Assembly (NCBI GenBank): GCA_963668605.1
Contig: OY764903.1
Location: 6,200,001 to 6,264,000 of the forward strand
Length of the DNA: 64,000 nucleotides
Reading direction: 5' to 3'
Origin: G963668605 sp963668605
GTDB taxonomy: Bacteria > Acidobacteriota > Terriglobia > Bryobacterales > Bryobacteraceae
Shown one piece after another: positions 17,938-26,266 of this stretch; position 1 is the stretch's first letter; each line of letters starts with the position of its first letter. The position numbers and the translations under genes were made by a program. The notes beneath the pieces were generated by a model, which was not told the origin of the DNA, did not search any database, and saw only the letters and a program-made list of their open reading frames with translations.

Positions 17938-18396
17938 TTATTCGGCCGGAATCTCGGCCGGGGGCTTGTCGGCCAGTTTGCACATAAGTATGGCTTCGGC
18001 CACAATCTGGCCATCGACGGTGACATTGCCGCTGAACTTTGCCACGGAGGCTTTCCAGCGTACCACTCTCATTTCGATGCGAAGCTGGTCTCCGGGGACG
18101 ACAGGGCGGCGGAATTTCGCTTCATCCACCGAAGCGAGAAACACGAGCTTGCTATGGCGGTCCGGTATCGACTTGAGCACCAGAACGCCGGCGCATTGCG
18201 CCATGGCCTCAATAATCAGCACTCCGGGCATTACGGGAAATTCAGGGAAATGGCCACTGAAGAACGGTTCATTGGCGCTGACGTTCTTGATGCCGACGAT
18301 GCTCTCCGCGTCAAAATCGAGAATGCGGTCGACCAGGAGCATCGGGAAGCGGTGAGGCAAGATGTCCCGGATTGTTTGATTATCCAAGATAGGCAT
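17938..18396 (-). CDS. fabZ: 3-hydroxyacyl-ACP dehydratase FabZ
   Basis: Dehydrates 3-hydroxyacyl-ACP in fatty acid synthesis and balances the pool used by LpxA. At 152 residues it has the hot-dog fold motifs: LPHRFPMLLVDRI with the catalytic His, and GHFPEFPVMPGVLIIEAMAQ with the catalytic Glu. It is the first gene of the visible lipid A group on the minus strand. Only 24 bases separate its start from the divergent M20 peptidase, so the two promoters overlap coding ends. Confidence 0.96.
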   Translation of the reverse strand: MPILDNQTIRDILPHRFPMLLVDRILDFDAESIVGIKNVSANEPFFSGHFPEFPVMPGVLIIEAMAQCAGVLVLKSIPDRHSKLVFLASVDEAKFRRPVVPGDQLRIEMRVVRWKASVAKFSGNVTVDGQIVAEAILMCKLADKPPAEIPAE

Positions 18397-18420
18397 GCGA
18401 ACCCGCTATTATAACAGGCG

Positions 18421-19560
18421 ATGGACAACATCCTTCAGTACCTGCGCGGCAAGCAGCCGGAGATCACGGCTTTGATCGGACGATTGGTGGAGTGTGAATC
18501 GCCCAGCGGCGATGCGGCGGCGATGAATCGTTGCGTCGATCTGGTGGCGAGCGAGCTTTCCGGCATCGCCAAAATCAAGACCCTTGCCGCGGGCAAGTAT
18601 GGCAAGCATTTGCGCGCCGAGTTCGACTTGCCCGGCCGCAAGAAGAGCGGGCAGATTCTGGTGCTCGGGCATCTCGACACGGTCTGGCCAGTCGGCACAT
18701 TGCATACGATGCCGTTCCGCGAGGAGCAGGGCCGGCTGTGGGGGCCGGGCGTCTTCGATATGAAGGCCGGCGTGGCATTCTGCATCTTCGCCGTCCGCGC
18801 GCTGCGGGATCTAGATTTGCCGGTCGCGCGCCGGCTCGTCATGCAACTTAACGCCGATGAAGAGGTGGGCAGCGACTCCTCGCGTCCGGTCACAGAGGCG
18901 GAAGCGAAGAGGAGCGTAGCCGTGCTGGTTCCGGAACCCGCCGCGGGTTTTGATGGCAAGGTCAAGACCGGACGCAAGGGCGTCGGCGGTTTCAATCTCA
19001 GCGTGCGCGGCATCCCGGCTCATGCGGGTTTAGACTTTGAATCGGGCGCGAACGCGATTCTCGAATTGGCGCGCCAGATCGCGAAGATTGCGGAGTTCAC
19101 CGATCTGAAGAAAGGCATCACCGTGAGTCCGGGCATCATCGCGGGCGGCGTGCGGACGAATGTCGTGCCCGCCGATGCTTGCGCCGAATTCGATTTTCGT
19201 GTGTTGCGCGCGAAGGACGGCCCGGCAGTCGAGAAGAAATTTTGCGCGCTGCGTCCCTTTGATCCGCGCTGCAAGCTGCTCGTTGAAGGCGGCCTCAACC
19301 GTCCGCCTCTAGAACGCTCTGCCGCCGTGCTGGGGCTGTTCCGCAAGGCGCGGGCAATCTCGCGCGAGATGGGTTTGGAGTTGGGCGAAACGGTTGTCGG
19401 TGGCGCCTCCGACGGCAACTTCACCGCAGGGCTCGGCATTCCCACACTCGATGGAATTGGCGCGGTGGGCGAGGGCGCTCACGCCGCCAACGAGAGCATT
19501 CTAGTGGATCGGATCGTGGATCGAGTTGCGCTGCTTAGCGGACTGATTCGGGCACTTTAG
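18421..19560 (+). CDS. M20-family zinc metallopeptidase (carboxypeptidase G2-like)
   Basis: A 379-residue exopeptidase of the glutamate carboxypeptidase / ArgE group. Metal ligands are visible: HLDTVWP (His, Asp), GPGVFDMKAGVA (bridging Asp), the catalytic Glu pair in NADEEVGS, and a late His in GEGAHAANES. A dimerisation domain lies between about residues 185 and 290. There is no signal peptide, so it acts in the cytoplasm. The substrate is not decidable. Its last 26 bases overlap the convergent dedA gene. Confidence 0.9.
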   Translation: MDNILQYLRGKQPEITALIGRLVECESPSGDAAAMNRCVDLVASELSGIAKIKTLAAGKYGKHLRAEFDLPGRKKSGQILVLGHLDTVWPVGTLHTMPFREEQGRLWGPGVFDMKAGVAFCIFAVRALRDLDLPVARRLVMQLNADEEVGSDSSRPVTEAEAKRSVAVLVPEPAAGFDGKVKTGRKGVGGFNLSVRGIPAHAGLDFESGANAILELARQIAKIAEFTDLKKGITVSPGIIAGGVRTNVVPADACAEFDFRVLRAKDGPAVEKKFCALRPFDPRCKLLVEGGLNRPPLERSAAVLGLFRKARAISREMGLELGETVVGGASDGNFTAGLGIPTLDGIGAVGEGAHAANESILVDRIVDRVALLSGLIRAL

Positions 19561-20209
19561 CGCTGGAATTGTTCTTCCGCGACTTCCAGTATTCGAGAAC
19601 GATCGGGACAACGGAGATCAGCACGATCAGGATGACAACTTTCTCGAAGTGGCGCCTGACGATCGGGAATCCGCCCAGGTAGTAGCCTGCTGTAGTCATT
19701 GCGATCACCCAACCGATGCCGCCAAAGATATTGAACGAGAGAAACTTCAGGTAACTCATTTCGGCAACGCCGGCCACGAACGGCGCAAACGTGCGCACGA
19801 TCGGAATGAAGCGCGCGTAGATGATCGTCTTGCCGCCATATTTCTCGTAAAATTCGTGAGTGCGGTCGAGGTGCTGACGATTAAAGAAGCGCGAACTGGG
19901 ACGGTTGAAAATATGCGGCCCCGCTCGTTTGCCGAGCAAATAGCCCACGCCATCACCAGTCACCGCGGCGGCGATCAACAATGCATTGATCGCCCAAATA
20001 TTCAAGCCGCCTGCTCCTGCCACCACGCCGACTGTAAAGAGCAGCGAATCTCCCGGCAGAAAAAAGCCGATCAGCAAGCCCGTCTCCGAAAAGACGATCG
20101 CGAACAACAGCAGATAGCCGTACCAGCCGCTGACGGTTGAGGAGAGAAACTGAATCAGTTTCTCCGGGTCCGTCAGTGTATGCAGGAACTCCAGTAGCGC
20201 GTGAATCAT
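19535..20209 (-). CDS. DedA-family membrane protein
   Basis: A 224-residue inner-membrane protein of the DedA/SNARE-associated (VTT) family, linked to lipid flipping and membrane homeostasis. The family motifs are FFLPGDSLLFTVG, GDGVGYLLGKRAG and the amphipathic YGGKTIIYARFIPIVRTFAPFVAG with conserved Arg residues, plus about five hydrophobic segments. It lies 27 bases after ppiD on the same strand and may be cotranscribed. The 3' end overlaps the M20 gene. Confidence 0.93.
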   Translation of the reverse strand: MIHALLEFLHTLTDPEKLIQFLSSTVSGWYGYLLLFAIVFSETGLLIGFFLPGDSLLFTVGVVAGAGGLNIWAINALLIAAAVTGDGVGYLLGKRAGPHIFNRPSSRFFNRQHLDRTHEFYEKYGGKTIIYARFIPIVRTFAPFVAGVAEMSYLKFLSFNIFGGIGWVIAMTTAGYYLGGFPIVRRHFEKVVILIVLISVVPIVLEYWKSRKNNSSAKVPESVR

Positions 20210-20236
20210 TCGGTATGTCGGCCCTTGCTGGCCGGC

Positions 20237-22165
20237 TTAGCCCTTGTTGTAGCTCGCGATGATGCGCTTGATCACGTTCTCATGCATTTTGACTTTACCT
20301 TCCTTCATCAGTTGCGTGAGTACGCCATCCTTAAACAGTTCATCGCGTTCGCGGGCTTTGAGCGACTTGATGGCCAGCACGAGTTGATCGCGCTCGCCCG
20401 CAAGTTTGCCCATGTCGGCTTCCACTTTGCCAGTCACCTTGACGAGAAACGTCTGGTCGCCAAGCGTGATCGGGCTGATTACCGTACCGACCGGCTTGCT
20501 GAACGCTTCGCTCAGATAGCTGGCTGGGCCGAGGCCCTCCGCCGCGCCGTCGCGGCCGAATTCAGAGGAACTCTTCACTTCGAGGCCCATCGCCTTGGCT
20601 ACCTGTTTGATGTCGCCAGATGCCTTGAGTTTTTCCGCGGCTTCGGCGGCCTTTTGCTTGGCAAGCGCCGTGGCCTTCTCCCGCAGAATCGCGGTGCGCA
20701 CGTCGCTCTCCACTTCGTTCAGTTCCGACTGGCGTCCCGGCGTGATGCTTTTCAAAACGGCGACGGCAAGGCGGTTGGCGCCGGCCTGGATCACGGGAGT
20801 GACATCGCCTTTCTGAATGGAAGTGACCGCGCTAGAGAGTTCCGCGCTGACGCCCAGTTCGGGGATCGGATCGCCTGGACCCGCGTTCTCCACTGGAATC
20901 GCCGTGAGCCCGAACTTCTTCGCGATAGCGTCGGCCTGCAGCGGCGACTTGACCAGAGCCGCACGAATCTGGTCGGCGGCGGTCTGCATCTTGTCGAACA
21001 CAACCTGTTTCTTGCTCTCGTCGGCGAGTTCCTTCTTTACTTCGTCGAAGGGTTTCACGCGGGCATCCTGCTTTTCGAGCACCTGAAGAATGTGGAAGCC
21101 GTACTCTGTCCGAATGATATCGCTGGTCTCCTTCGGCTTCAGCGAAAAGGCTGCCTTCTCGAAGTTCGGCACAGTCTGTCCGCGGACCACCCAGTCGAGG
21201 TCGCCGCCTTTCGGCGCCGAGCCCGGGTCTTCCGAATTCTTCTTCGCGAGATCGGCGAAATCCGCGCCAGCCTTGATCTGTTTCAGCAGATCCTTCGCCT
21301 TCGCTTCGATCTTGGGCGCATCTTCTTTCGCGCGATCGGTGGTCTTCAACAGAATGTGGCGGACATGGACGCGTGCCGGCGTGCGATAGCGTTCAGACGC
21401 TGTCATATACGCTTTGCGCAAATCCTCGTCGGTAAAATTGACCGTTGCCGCGATGCGTTCTTCATCGATCACGATGAGGTCATAGCTGCGCTTCTCCGGC
21501 ATCATGTAGTTGCCGCGACGCTGCTGGAAGTAGGCTCCTACCTCCTGCGGCGTGGCGCTCACCTGGGACAGGTATTTCGCCGGTGTAATAGCGATGTAGT
21601 CGATCTTGGCCTTCTCGTTTTTCTTTCGGTATTCCTTCTCCACTTCGTCCGGCGTCACCATTACGCCTTCCAGTGCGAGGCTCTGTAGTTTGCTTAGCAG
21701 AAGTTGTTTGCGGAAATTAGCTTCGAACTCCGGGATCGTCAGATTCTGTTGGGCGAGGAACTGGGAATAGATCTCCTTGCCGACGAACTTGCCGTCCTGG
21801 AAAAGCTGGGGCAGCGCCGATTGGATCGCCTGCGCGAGTTCCTGTTCCGAAACGTCGAAGCCCATGCGCTTGGCCTGGTATGCCAAGGCGCGGTCCTGCA
21901 CCATCGAATTGATATATTGCGGAGCGACTACGGAGAGCATGTCCGCGGGGATTTTCTGGCCGCGCATCACGCTCTGAAGACCGGCGTGCACTTCCCGCAC
22001 CGTGAGCGTATCCTTGCCAATGTCTGCCACTACCTGCTCTTCGGAATCACTTGGCATCCCCGCGCCGGGGATGAGATAGGTCACCATTGAGAGGGCGACG
22101 AGCACGAGCAAGCCAGTGAGCAGCCATCGGACAGCTTTGTCCCTGCTGCGGAAAAGGTCAAACAT
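20237..22165 (-). CDS. ppiD: PpiD-like membrane-anchored peptidyl-prolyl isomerase
   Basis: Envelope foldase of 642 residues. An N-terminal cytoplasmic stub and one transmembrane helix (WLLTGLLVLVALSMVTYLI, about 14-32) anchor it. A SurA-N-like chaperone region follows. The parvulin (PpiC) rotamase domain is about residues 265-365, with VRHILLK, FADLAKKNSEDPGSAPKGGDL and TEYGFHILQV. A second, degenerate parvulin-like region occupies the C-terminus, as in PpiD. It assists folding of exported outer-membrane proteins near the Sec translocon. Confidence 0.9.
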   Translation of the reverse strand: MFDLFRSRDKAVRWLLTGLLVLVALSMVTYLIPGAGMPSDSEEQVVADIGKDTLTVREVHAGLQSVMRGQKIPADMLSVVAPQYINSMVQDRALAYQAKRMGFDVSEQELAQAIQSALPQLFQDGKFVGKEIYSQFLAQQNLTIPEFEANFRKQLLLSKLQSLALEGVMVTPDEVEKEYRKKNEKAKIDYIAITPAKYLSQVSATPQEVGAYFQQRRGNYMMPEKRSYDLIVIDEERIAATVNFTDEDLRKAYMTASERYRTPARVHVRHILLKTTDRAKEDAPKIEAKAKDLLKQIKAGADFADLAKKNSEDPGSAPKGGDLDWVVRGQTVPNFEKAAFSLKPKETSDIIRTEYGFHILQVLEKQDARVKPFDEVKKELADESKKQVVFDKMQTAADQIRAALVKSPLQADAIAKKFGLTAIPVENAGPGDPIPELGVSAELSSAVTSIQKGDVTPVIQAGANRLAVAVLKSITPGRQSELNEVESDVRTAILREKATALAKQKAAEAAEKLKASGDIKQVAKAMGLEVKSSSEFGRDGAAEGLGPASYLSEAFSKPVGTVISPITLGDQTFLVKVTGKVEADMGKLAGERDQLVLAIKSLKARERDELFKDGVLTQLMKEGKVKMHENVIKRIIASYNKG

Positions 22166-22219
22166 AAGCCCAAAAATCTCCTAATTCGTTGTTACCGCGG
22201 CCATCTTTCAGTATAGCCG

Positions 22220-23635
22220 TTAAGCCCTGGCCAGTTCCATGCGGCACTCCCCGTGGACCGCCTTCACGGCTGTCTCCAGTCCGCTCCGGCGCACGACGAC
22301 ACAGATGGTTAACTCGCTCGATCCCTGAGCGATCACAATAATATTGATGTTCTCGCGCGAGATCGCAGTGAAGATCCGGCCGGCCAGTCCGGTGTGGCCG
22401 CGCATGCCTTCTCCCACGATCGCCAGCAGCCCGACGTTCTCATCCACCTCGATCGGCTTCAAATATCCGTGCGCCAACTCCAGGGCGAAGGTCTCCTCCA
22501 GGTGCGTCAGTGCGGCGTTCTTCTCATCCTTGCGGATCAGAAAGCAGAAATTCTGCCGGTAGCTGGAACTCGAAAACGTGAGAATTTCCGCATTCGCGCG
22601 GGCCAGCGCATCGAGCGCACGTGCCATCACCCGGGTGCCGGTGAGTTCGGCGCTGGCGGGCTCCATCGAGATCAGCACTACGTTCGACATCGACGTGACC
22701 GCGCGCGCGCCGCCCGGTTCGCTCAAGGTCGAGACGATCTTCGTGCCGGGCGCATTGAGGTTGAAACTGTTCTTGCTCCACACCGGAATCTGCTTATCGA
22801 TGAGCGGCGCCAGAGTCCGCGGGTGCAGCACCTTTGCGCCATTGTAGGCCAGTTCGGCGGCTTCGCTATAAGTCACTTCGCTCAAGACGCGGGCTTGCGG
22901 AACCAGGCGGGGATCCGCCGTCATGATGCCGTCGACGTCCGTCCAGATCCACAACTCCGCGGCATCGAGCGCGGAGGCCAGAATCGACGCTGAGAAGTCT
23001 GACCCGCCGCGGCCCAGCGTTGTCGGACGGCCGTCGATCGTCGCGCCATTAAAACCCGTGATGACAGGCAGCACACGGTCCTCGATCAGCGGCAGCAACT
23101 TCGCGCGCGCTTTCTGCCGAGTTTGTTCCATTAGCGGCGTGGCGTTGCCGAAAACCGAATCCGTGACAATCAGTTCGGCGGCGTTCATTGCCACCGACTT
23201 CACTCCTTCGGATTCGAGGAACGCAGCGATCAGCAAGGCCGACAGCCGTTCGCCCACGGCAATCGCCTCATCGACGGAGCGCGGCGGACGCTCGCCCAGC
23301 ATCAGAATGCCTCCGGCGATGCGCTGGAACTCGGCGATTAAGTTGCGGATGCCGATCGTTGCGGTTTCCCTGTAGCCTTCGGGTAGCAGTTCACGGCAGG
23401 TCTCCATGTGGCGCTCTTGCAGCTTTTTGAGATTTTCGTGCAGACCAGCCTGGTCTCCGAGTTCGGCTTTGCGCAGCGAATCCAGCAGCAGATCCGTGAT
23501 CTTCGACATCGCTGAGACCACGATCGCGACGGGGCGCCTGGCGTTTTCGTCCGCGGAGATCCGCGCCGATACCTTGATGCGCTCCGCCGAGCCCATGCTC
23601 GTTCCACCAAATTTCATCAGGAGAATATCGCTCAA
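22220..23635 (-). CDS. lysC: Aspartate kinase
   Basis: Phosphorylates aspartate, the first step to lysine, threonine and methionine. The 471-residue monofunctional protein begins MSDILLMKFGGTSMG and contains FGRGGSDFSA-type TTLGRGGSDFSAS and WTDVDGIMTADPR. Two C-terminal ACT domains (about 310-465) should give feedback inhibition by amino acids. The start codon is TTG, overlapping the cmk stop as TTGA, with GGAAAGGAA about 8 bases upstream as ribosome binding site. It is translationally coupled to cmk. Confidence 0.95.
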   Translation of the reverse strand: MSDILLMKFGGTSMGSAERIKVSARISADENARRPVAIVVSAMSKITDLLLDSLRKAELGDQAGLHENLKKLQERHMETCRELLPEGYRETATIGIRNLIAEFQRIAGGILMLGERPPRSVDEAIAVGERLSALLIAAFLESEGVKSVAMNAAELIVTDSVFGNATPLMEQTRQKARAKLLPLIEDRVLPVITGFNGATIDGRPTTLGRGGSDFSASILASALDAAELWIWTDVDGIMTADPRLVPQARVLSEVTYSEAAELAYNGAKVLHPRTLAPLIDKQIPVWSKNSFNLNAPGTKIVSTLSEPGGARAVTSMSNVVLISMEPASAELTGTRVMARALDALARANAEILTFSSSSYRQNFCFLIRKDEKNAALTHLEETFALELAHGYLKPIEVDENVGLLAIVGEGMRGHTGLAGRIFTAISRENINIIVIAQGSSELTICVVVRRSGLETAVKAVHGECRMELARA

Positions 23636-24321
23636 CGTTTCAGTTCCTTTCCATTGGAGGTGCGGTCGCGTACCAGCTTCAGGATGCGCTCTTCCACCTC
23701 CTCGATTGTCAGGCCGCTGGAATCGAGATAGACCGCATCGGGCGCCTGCACCAGCGGCGAATCCTGCCGGCTGCGATCACGTTGGTCGCGATCCGAAATC
23801 TCGCTCGCGACCACGCCGGACTGTACCGGCTCGCCCTTCTCCTTCCGTTCCAGCACGCGGCGCCCAGTCCGTACTCCTGGGTCCGCATCGAGAAAGATCT
23901 TCACCTCGGCGGTAGGGAAGACGACCGTGCCGATGTCGCGCCCTTCCATCACTACCGAGGCCTCCGCGGCCATCCCGCGTTGCTTTTCCACCAGCGCGCG
24001 CCGCACTGCGGAGACTGCCGACACCTTCGACGCGGCGTCCGAAATCTCCGGCGTGCGGATGGCTTCCGAGATATCTTCGCCGTTCAGCCGGATGCGCGTT
24101 CCGTTGGCTTCCAGGCGGATCTCCGCGTTGAGCGCCAACTGTTCCAGACGGTGCATGTCGGCCAGATCCGTATTCGTGCGCAGCGCCCACAGTCCGACCG
24201 CGCGGTACATCGCGCCGGTGTCGATGTAGATGAATCCGAGTTTCTCCGCGAGACGCCGTGCGATAGTGCTCTTGCCTGCGCCGGCCGGACCGTCGATGGC
24301 GACAATGATTCGTTTGCTCAT
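23632..24321 (-). CDS. cmk: Cytidylate kinase
   Basis: Phosphorylates CMP and dCMP with ATP. The 229-residue protein starts MSKRIIVAIDGPAGAGKST with the P-loop, followed by YIDTGAMYRAVGLWAL and VVMEGRDIGTVVFP of the family. An in-frame extension reaches farther upstream, but the ATG at 24321 overlaps the ferredoxin stop as ATGA and gives the normal N-terminus with an AGGAGGG-type site just before it. It sits in a coupled ferredoxin-cmk-lysC operon. Confidence 0.96.
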   Translation of the reverse strand: MSKRIIVAIDGPAGAGKSTIARRLAEKLGFIYIDTGAMYRAVGLWALRTNTDLADMHRLEQLALNAEIRLEANGTRIRLNGEDISEAIRTPEISDAASKVSAVSAVRRALVEKQRGMAAEASVVMEGRDIGTVVFPTAEVKIFLDADPGVRTGRRVLERKEKGEPVQSGVVASEISDRDQRDRSRQDSPLVQAPDAVYLDSSGLTIEEVEERILKLVRDRTSNGKELKR

Positions 24322-24698
24322 AGGAGGGGATTCACCGCAAAGACGTATTCGGTCACTGGCTCGCCGCCGATCAGGTGCTCCTGAATGATACGTTCCAGCA
24401 CCTCGGGTGAAGCCGAGTGATACCAGATGCCTTCGGGGTAGACCACCGCGATCGGTCCGTTCCGGCAGATACGCAAGCAGTTGGCCTTTGTTCGATAGAC
24501 GCAGCTCTCGCCCTGTGTGAGGCTGAGTTCGGCGAGGCGTTTCTTTAAGTACTCCCAAGCTGCGATGCTCGCCTCTTTGCTCGCGCACTTGGGCGTGCTC
24601 TGATCCGCGCACAGAAAAATATGGCGCCGGATGTTGCCGATCCGCAGGCCGGCCGCTGTTTGCACAAGCAGGTCTTTGTCGTCGTCACTAATGGGCAT
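24318..24698 (-). CDS. Thioredoxin-like [2Fe-2S] ferredoxin
   Basis: A 126-residue protein of the (2Fe-2S) ferredoxin domain family. Four Cys are placed as in that fold: HIFLCADQSTPKCAS in the first half and NCLRICRNGP in the second, followed by IAVVYPEGIWY. It is a small electron carrier; partners are unknown. It opens the ferredoxin-cmk-lysC operon. Only 34 bases separate its ATG from the divergent metallopeptidase gene. Confidence 0.88.
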   Translation of the reverse strand: MPISDDDKDLLVQTAAGLRIGNIRRHIFLCADQSTPKCASKEASIAAWEYLKKRLAELSLTQGESCVYRTKANCLRICRNGPIAVVYPEGIWYHSASPEVLERIIQEHLIGGEPVTEYVFAVNPLL

Positions 24699-24732
24699 TG
24701 CGCTGCTCCCGTTCTACAATATTGCTCAAGAG

Positions 24733-25122
24733 ATGACTCCACGCGAATTCGACGCTCTTGTGAACATCGCCCTGAAAACAATTCCCACGGCATTTCGCAG
24801 GCGCCTGGAAAACGTGGCCTTCGTGGTCGAACAGGAGCCGCCGCGGCCTGGCCTTCTGGGACTCTACCAGGGTAGACCGCTCACGCTGCGCAGCGTGAGC
24901 GACAGCTTTTGCCTGCCCGACAAAATCACCATCTACCAGGGACCCCACGAGCGCATGGCGCGCAACCGGGAACATCTCAAAACACTCCTGGAAGAAACAG
25001 TATGGCACGAGGTGGCGCACTATTTTGGAATGGACGAAACGCGTGTGCGGCGTGCCGAGCGGAGCAGGGCCGGTCTGCTGCGGCGCGCGCGCGCCCGGCA
25101 GTTCCGGCCCCCGGAAGCGTGA
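24733..25122 (+). CDS. Metallopeptidase family protein (minimal zincin)
   Basis: A 129-residue protein with the zinc signature TVWHEVAHYFGMDE (HExxH plus the following Glu/Asp context), the only strongly conserved feature of this small zincin-like family (DUF1025/MPN-type). The start at ATG 24733 (MTPREFDALVNIAL) is chosen because this matches the family N-terminus; the open frame reaches farther upstream into the ferredoxin gene. The C-terminus is Arg-rich. The biological role of the family is unknown. Confidence 0.85.
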   Translation: MTPREFDALVNIALKTIPTAFRRRLENVAFVVEQEPPRPGLLGLYQGRPLTLRSVSDSFCLPDKITIYQGPHERMARNREHLKTLLEETVWHEVAHYFGMDETRVRRAERSRAGLLRRARARQFRPPEA

Positions 25123-25128
25123 CAACCT

Positions 25129-26145
25129 CTATTTCTCCTGGCCAGGCGCCGGCGCGGGCGGCGTAAGAGGCGTAGGAGGCGCGGCCGGACCGAAGTACTT
25201 GTCGTCGATTACCACGGTGGTCGTTTTCTTCAGAGCCTCGATGGCTTCCTTCGCCTGCTCAGGCTTCATCTGCTGCTCAAGCTCCGGACGTACCTCTTCG
25301 AACTTCTTCGAGCTGTGTTCCTCCACTTTGATCAGATGGTAACCGAAGGGCGTTTTCACCGGCTCGCTGACCTTTCCGACCGGCAGCGCGAACGCCGTAT
25401 CCTCAAACACTCCCACCATCTGCCCGCGGCTGAACGAACCGAGATCGCCGCCGTTCGCGCCAGACCCCGTGTCGTCGGACTCCGCCTTGGCGACCGCGGC
25501 GAAATCTTCGCCCGCCAGAATCCTCTTGTGCAGTTCCTGCGTCTTAGCCAGCGATTCCGCTTCCGTCAGATCTTTCTGTTCCGGCTTCAGCGGCACGCGC
25601 GAACCCTGGAAACGAATCAGAATGTGACGCGCTTTGACCTGCTCATACTTCCCCTTGTCCTTCTCGAAAGCCGCGCGCAGAGCCGCATCGTCGGTCTTCG
25701 CGGAGTTCATCAACTCCTGGTACAAGGCCGAGGCCAGAGTCTTGTCGATCTGGATTGCGATCTGCTGCTTCATGGCCGGCGTCTGGTCTATCTTGCGTTT
25801 GCGCGCTTCCTGCGCCATTGTCTTCAGCTCCGCAATCTGCTCGGCGAGTTGCCGCTTGGCGGGTCCGCGCGCCTGCACCTGCACTTGCTCCGGAAGGCCG
25901 TTGATGAATTCTTCAAACTGCGTGCGGGTGATCTTTTCCGTGCCGACCGTAAGAACGATGGAGTCGTCGGCCGCCGCAGGCTTGGCAATAGCGGGAGCCG
26001 GTGCGGCTGCGGGTTTGACGGCAGCGGCGGGTTTAGCCGGGGTCGCGGGTTTGGCCGCGGTCACAGGCTTCGCGGCTGGTTTGGGAGCCGGGCTCTGCGC
26101 GAACGCAACCGCCAGCGGCAAAATATACAGAACTTTGCGAAACAT
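25129..26145 (-). CDS. Exported PpiC-type peptidyl-prolyl isomerase (SurA/PrsA-like)
   Basis: A periplasmic foldase of 338 residues. The signal peptide (MFRKVLYILPLAVAFAQ) is followed by an Ala/Pro/Lys-rich low-complexity linker of about 40 residues made of KPA-type units. A SurA-N-like helical region is next, then the parvulin domain at about 175-290 (VKARHILIRFQG, FAAVAKAESDDTGSGANGGDLG, TPFGYHLIKV). The C-terminus is a Pro-rich tail. It is the second parvulin in this segment, after ppiD. Confidence 0.9.
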   Translation of the reverse strand: MFRKVLYILPLAVAFAQSPAPKPAAKPVTAAKPATPAKPAAAVKPAAAPAPAIAKPAAADDSIVLTVGTEKITRTQFEEFINGLPEQVQVQARGPAKRQLAEQIAELKTMAQEARKRKIDQTPAMKQQIAIQIDKTLASALYQELMNSAKTDDAALRAAFEKDKGKYEQVKARHILIRFQGSRVPLKPEQKDLTEAESLAKTQELHKRILAGEDFAAVAKAESDDTGSGANGGDLGSFSRGQMVGVFEDTAFALPVGKVSEPVKTPFGYHLIKVEEHSSKKFEEVRPELEQQMKPEQAKEAIEALKKTTTVVIDDKYFGPAAPPTPLTPPAPAPGQEK

Positions 26146-26266
26146 TGAGTTTGGGTTTCCTTACAGAGTCTCTATTGGCAGGACGCGTGCGAGCCGCGAC
26201 AGGCCTACTACCCACAGGATAGCGCGGACTGCTGCGGTGCCGCCGCTGCGCAGATCCACCGCCAGT

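Noticed and set aside
20201..21688. A 495-codon open frame on the plus strand opposite ppiD
   Set aside because: High-GC codon bias on the minus-strand gene opens the complementary frame; the translation has Arg/His-rich, motif-free sequence and ppiD is clearly the real gene.
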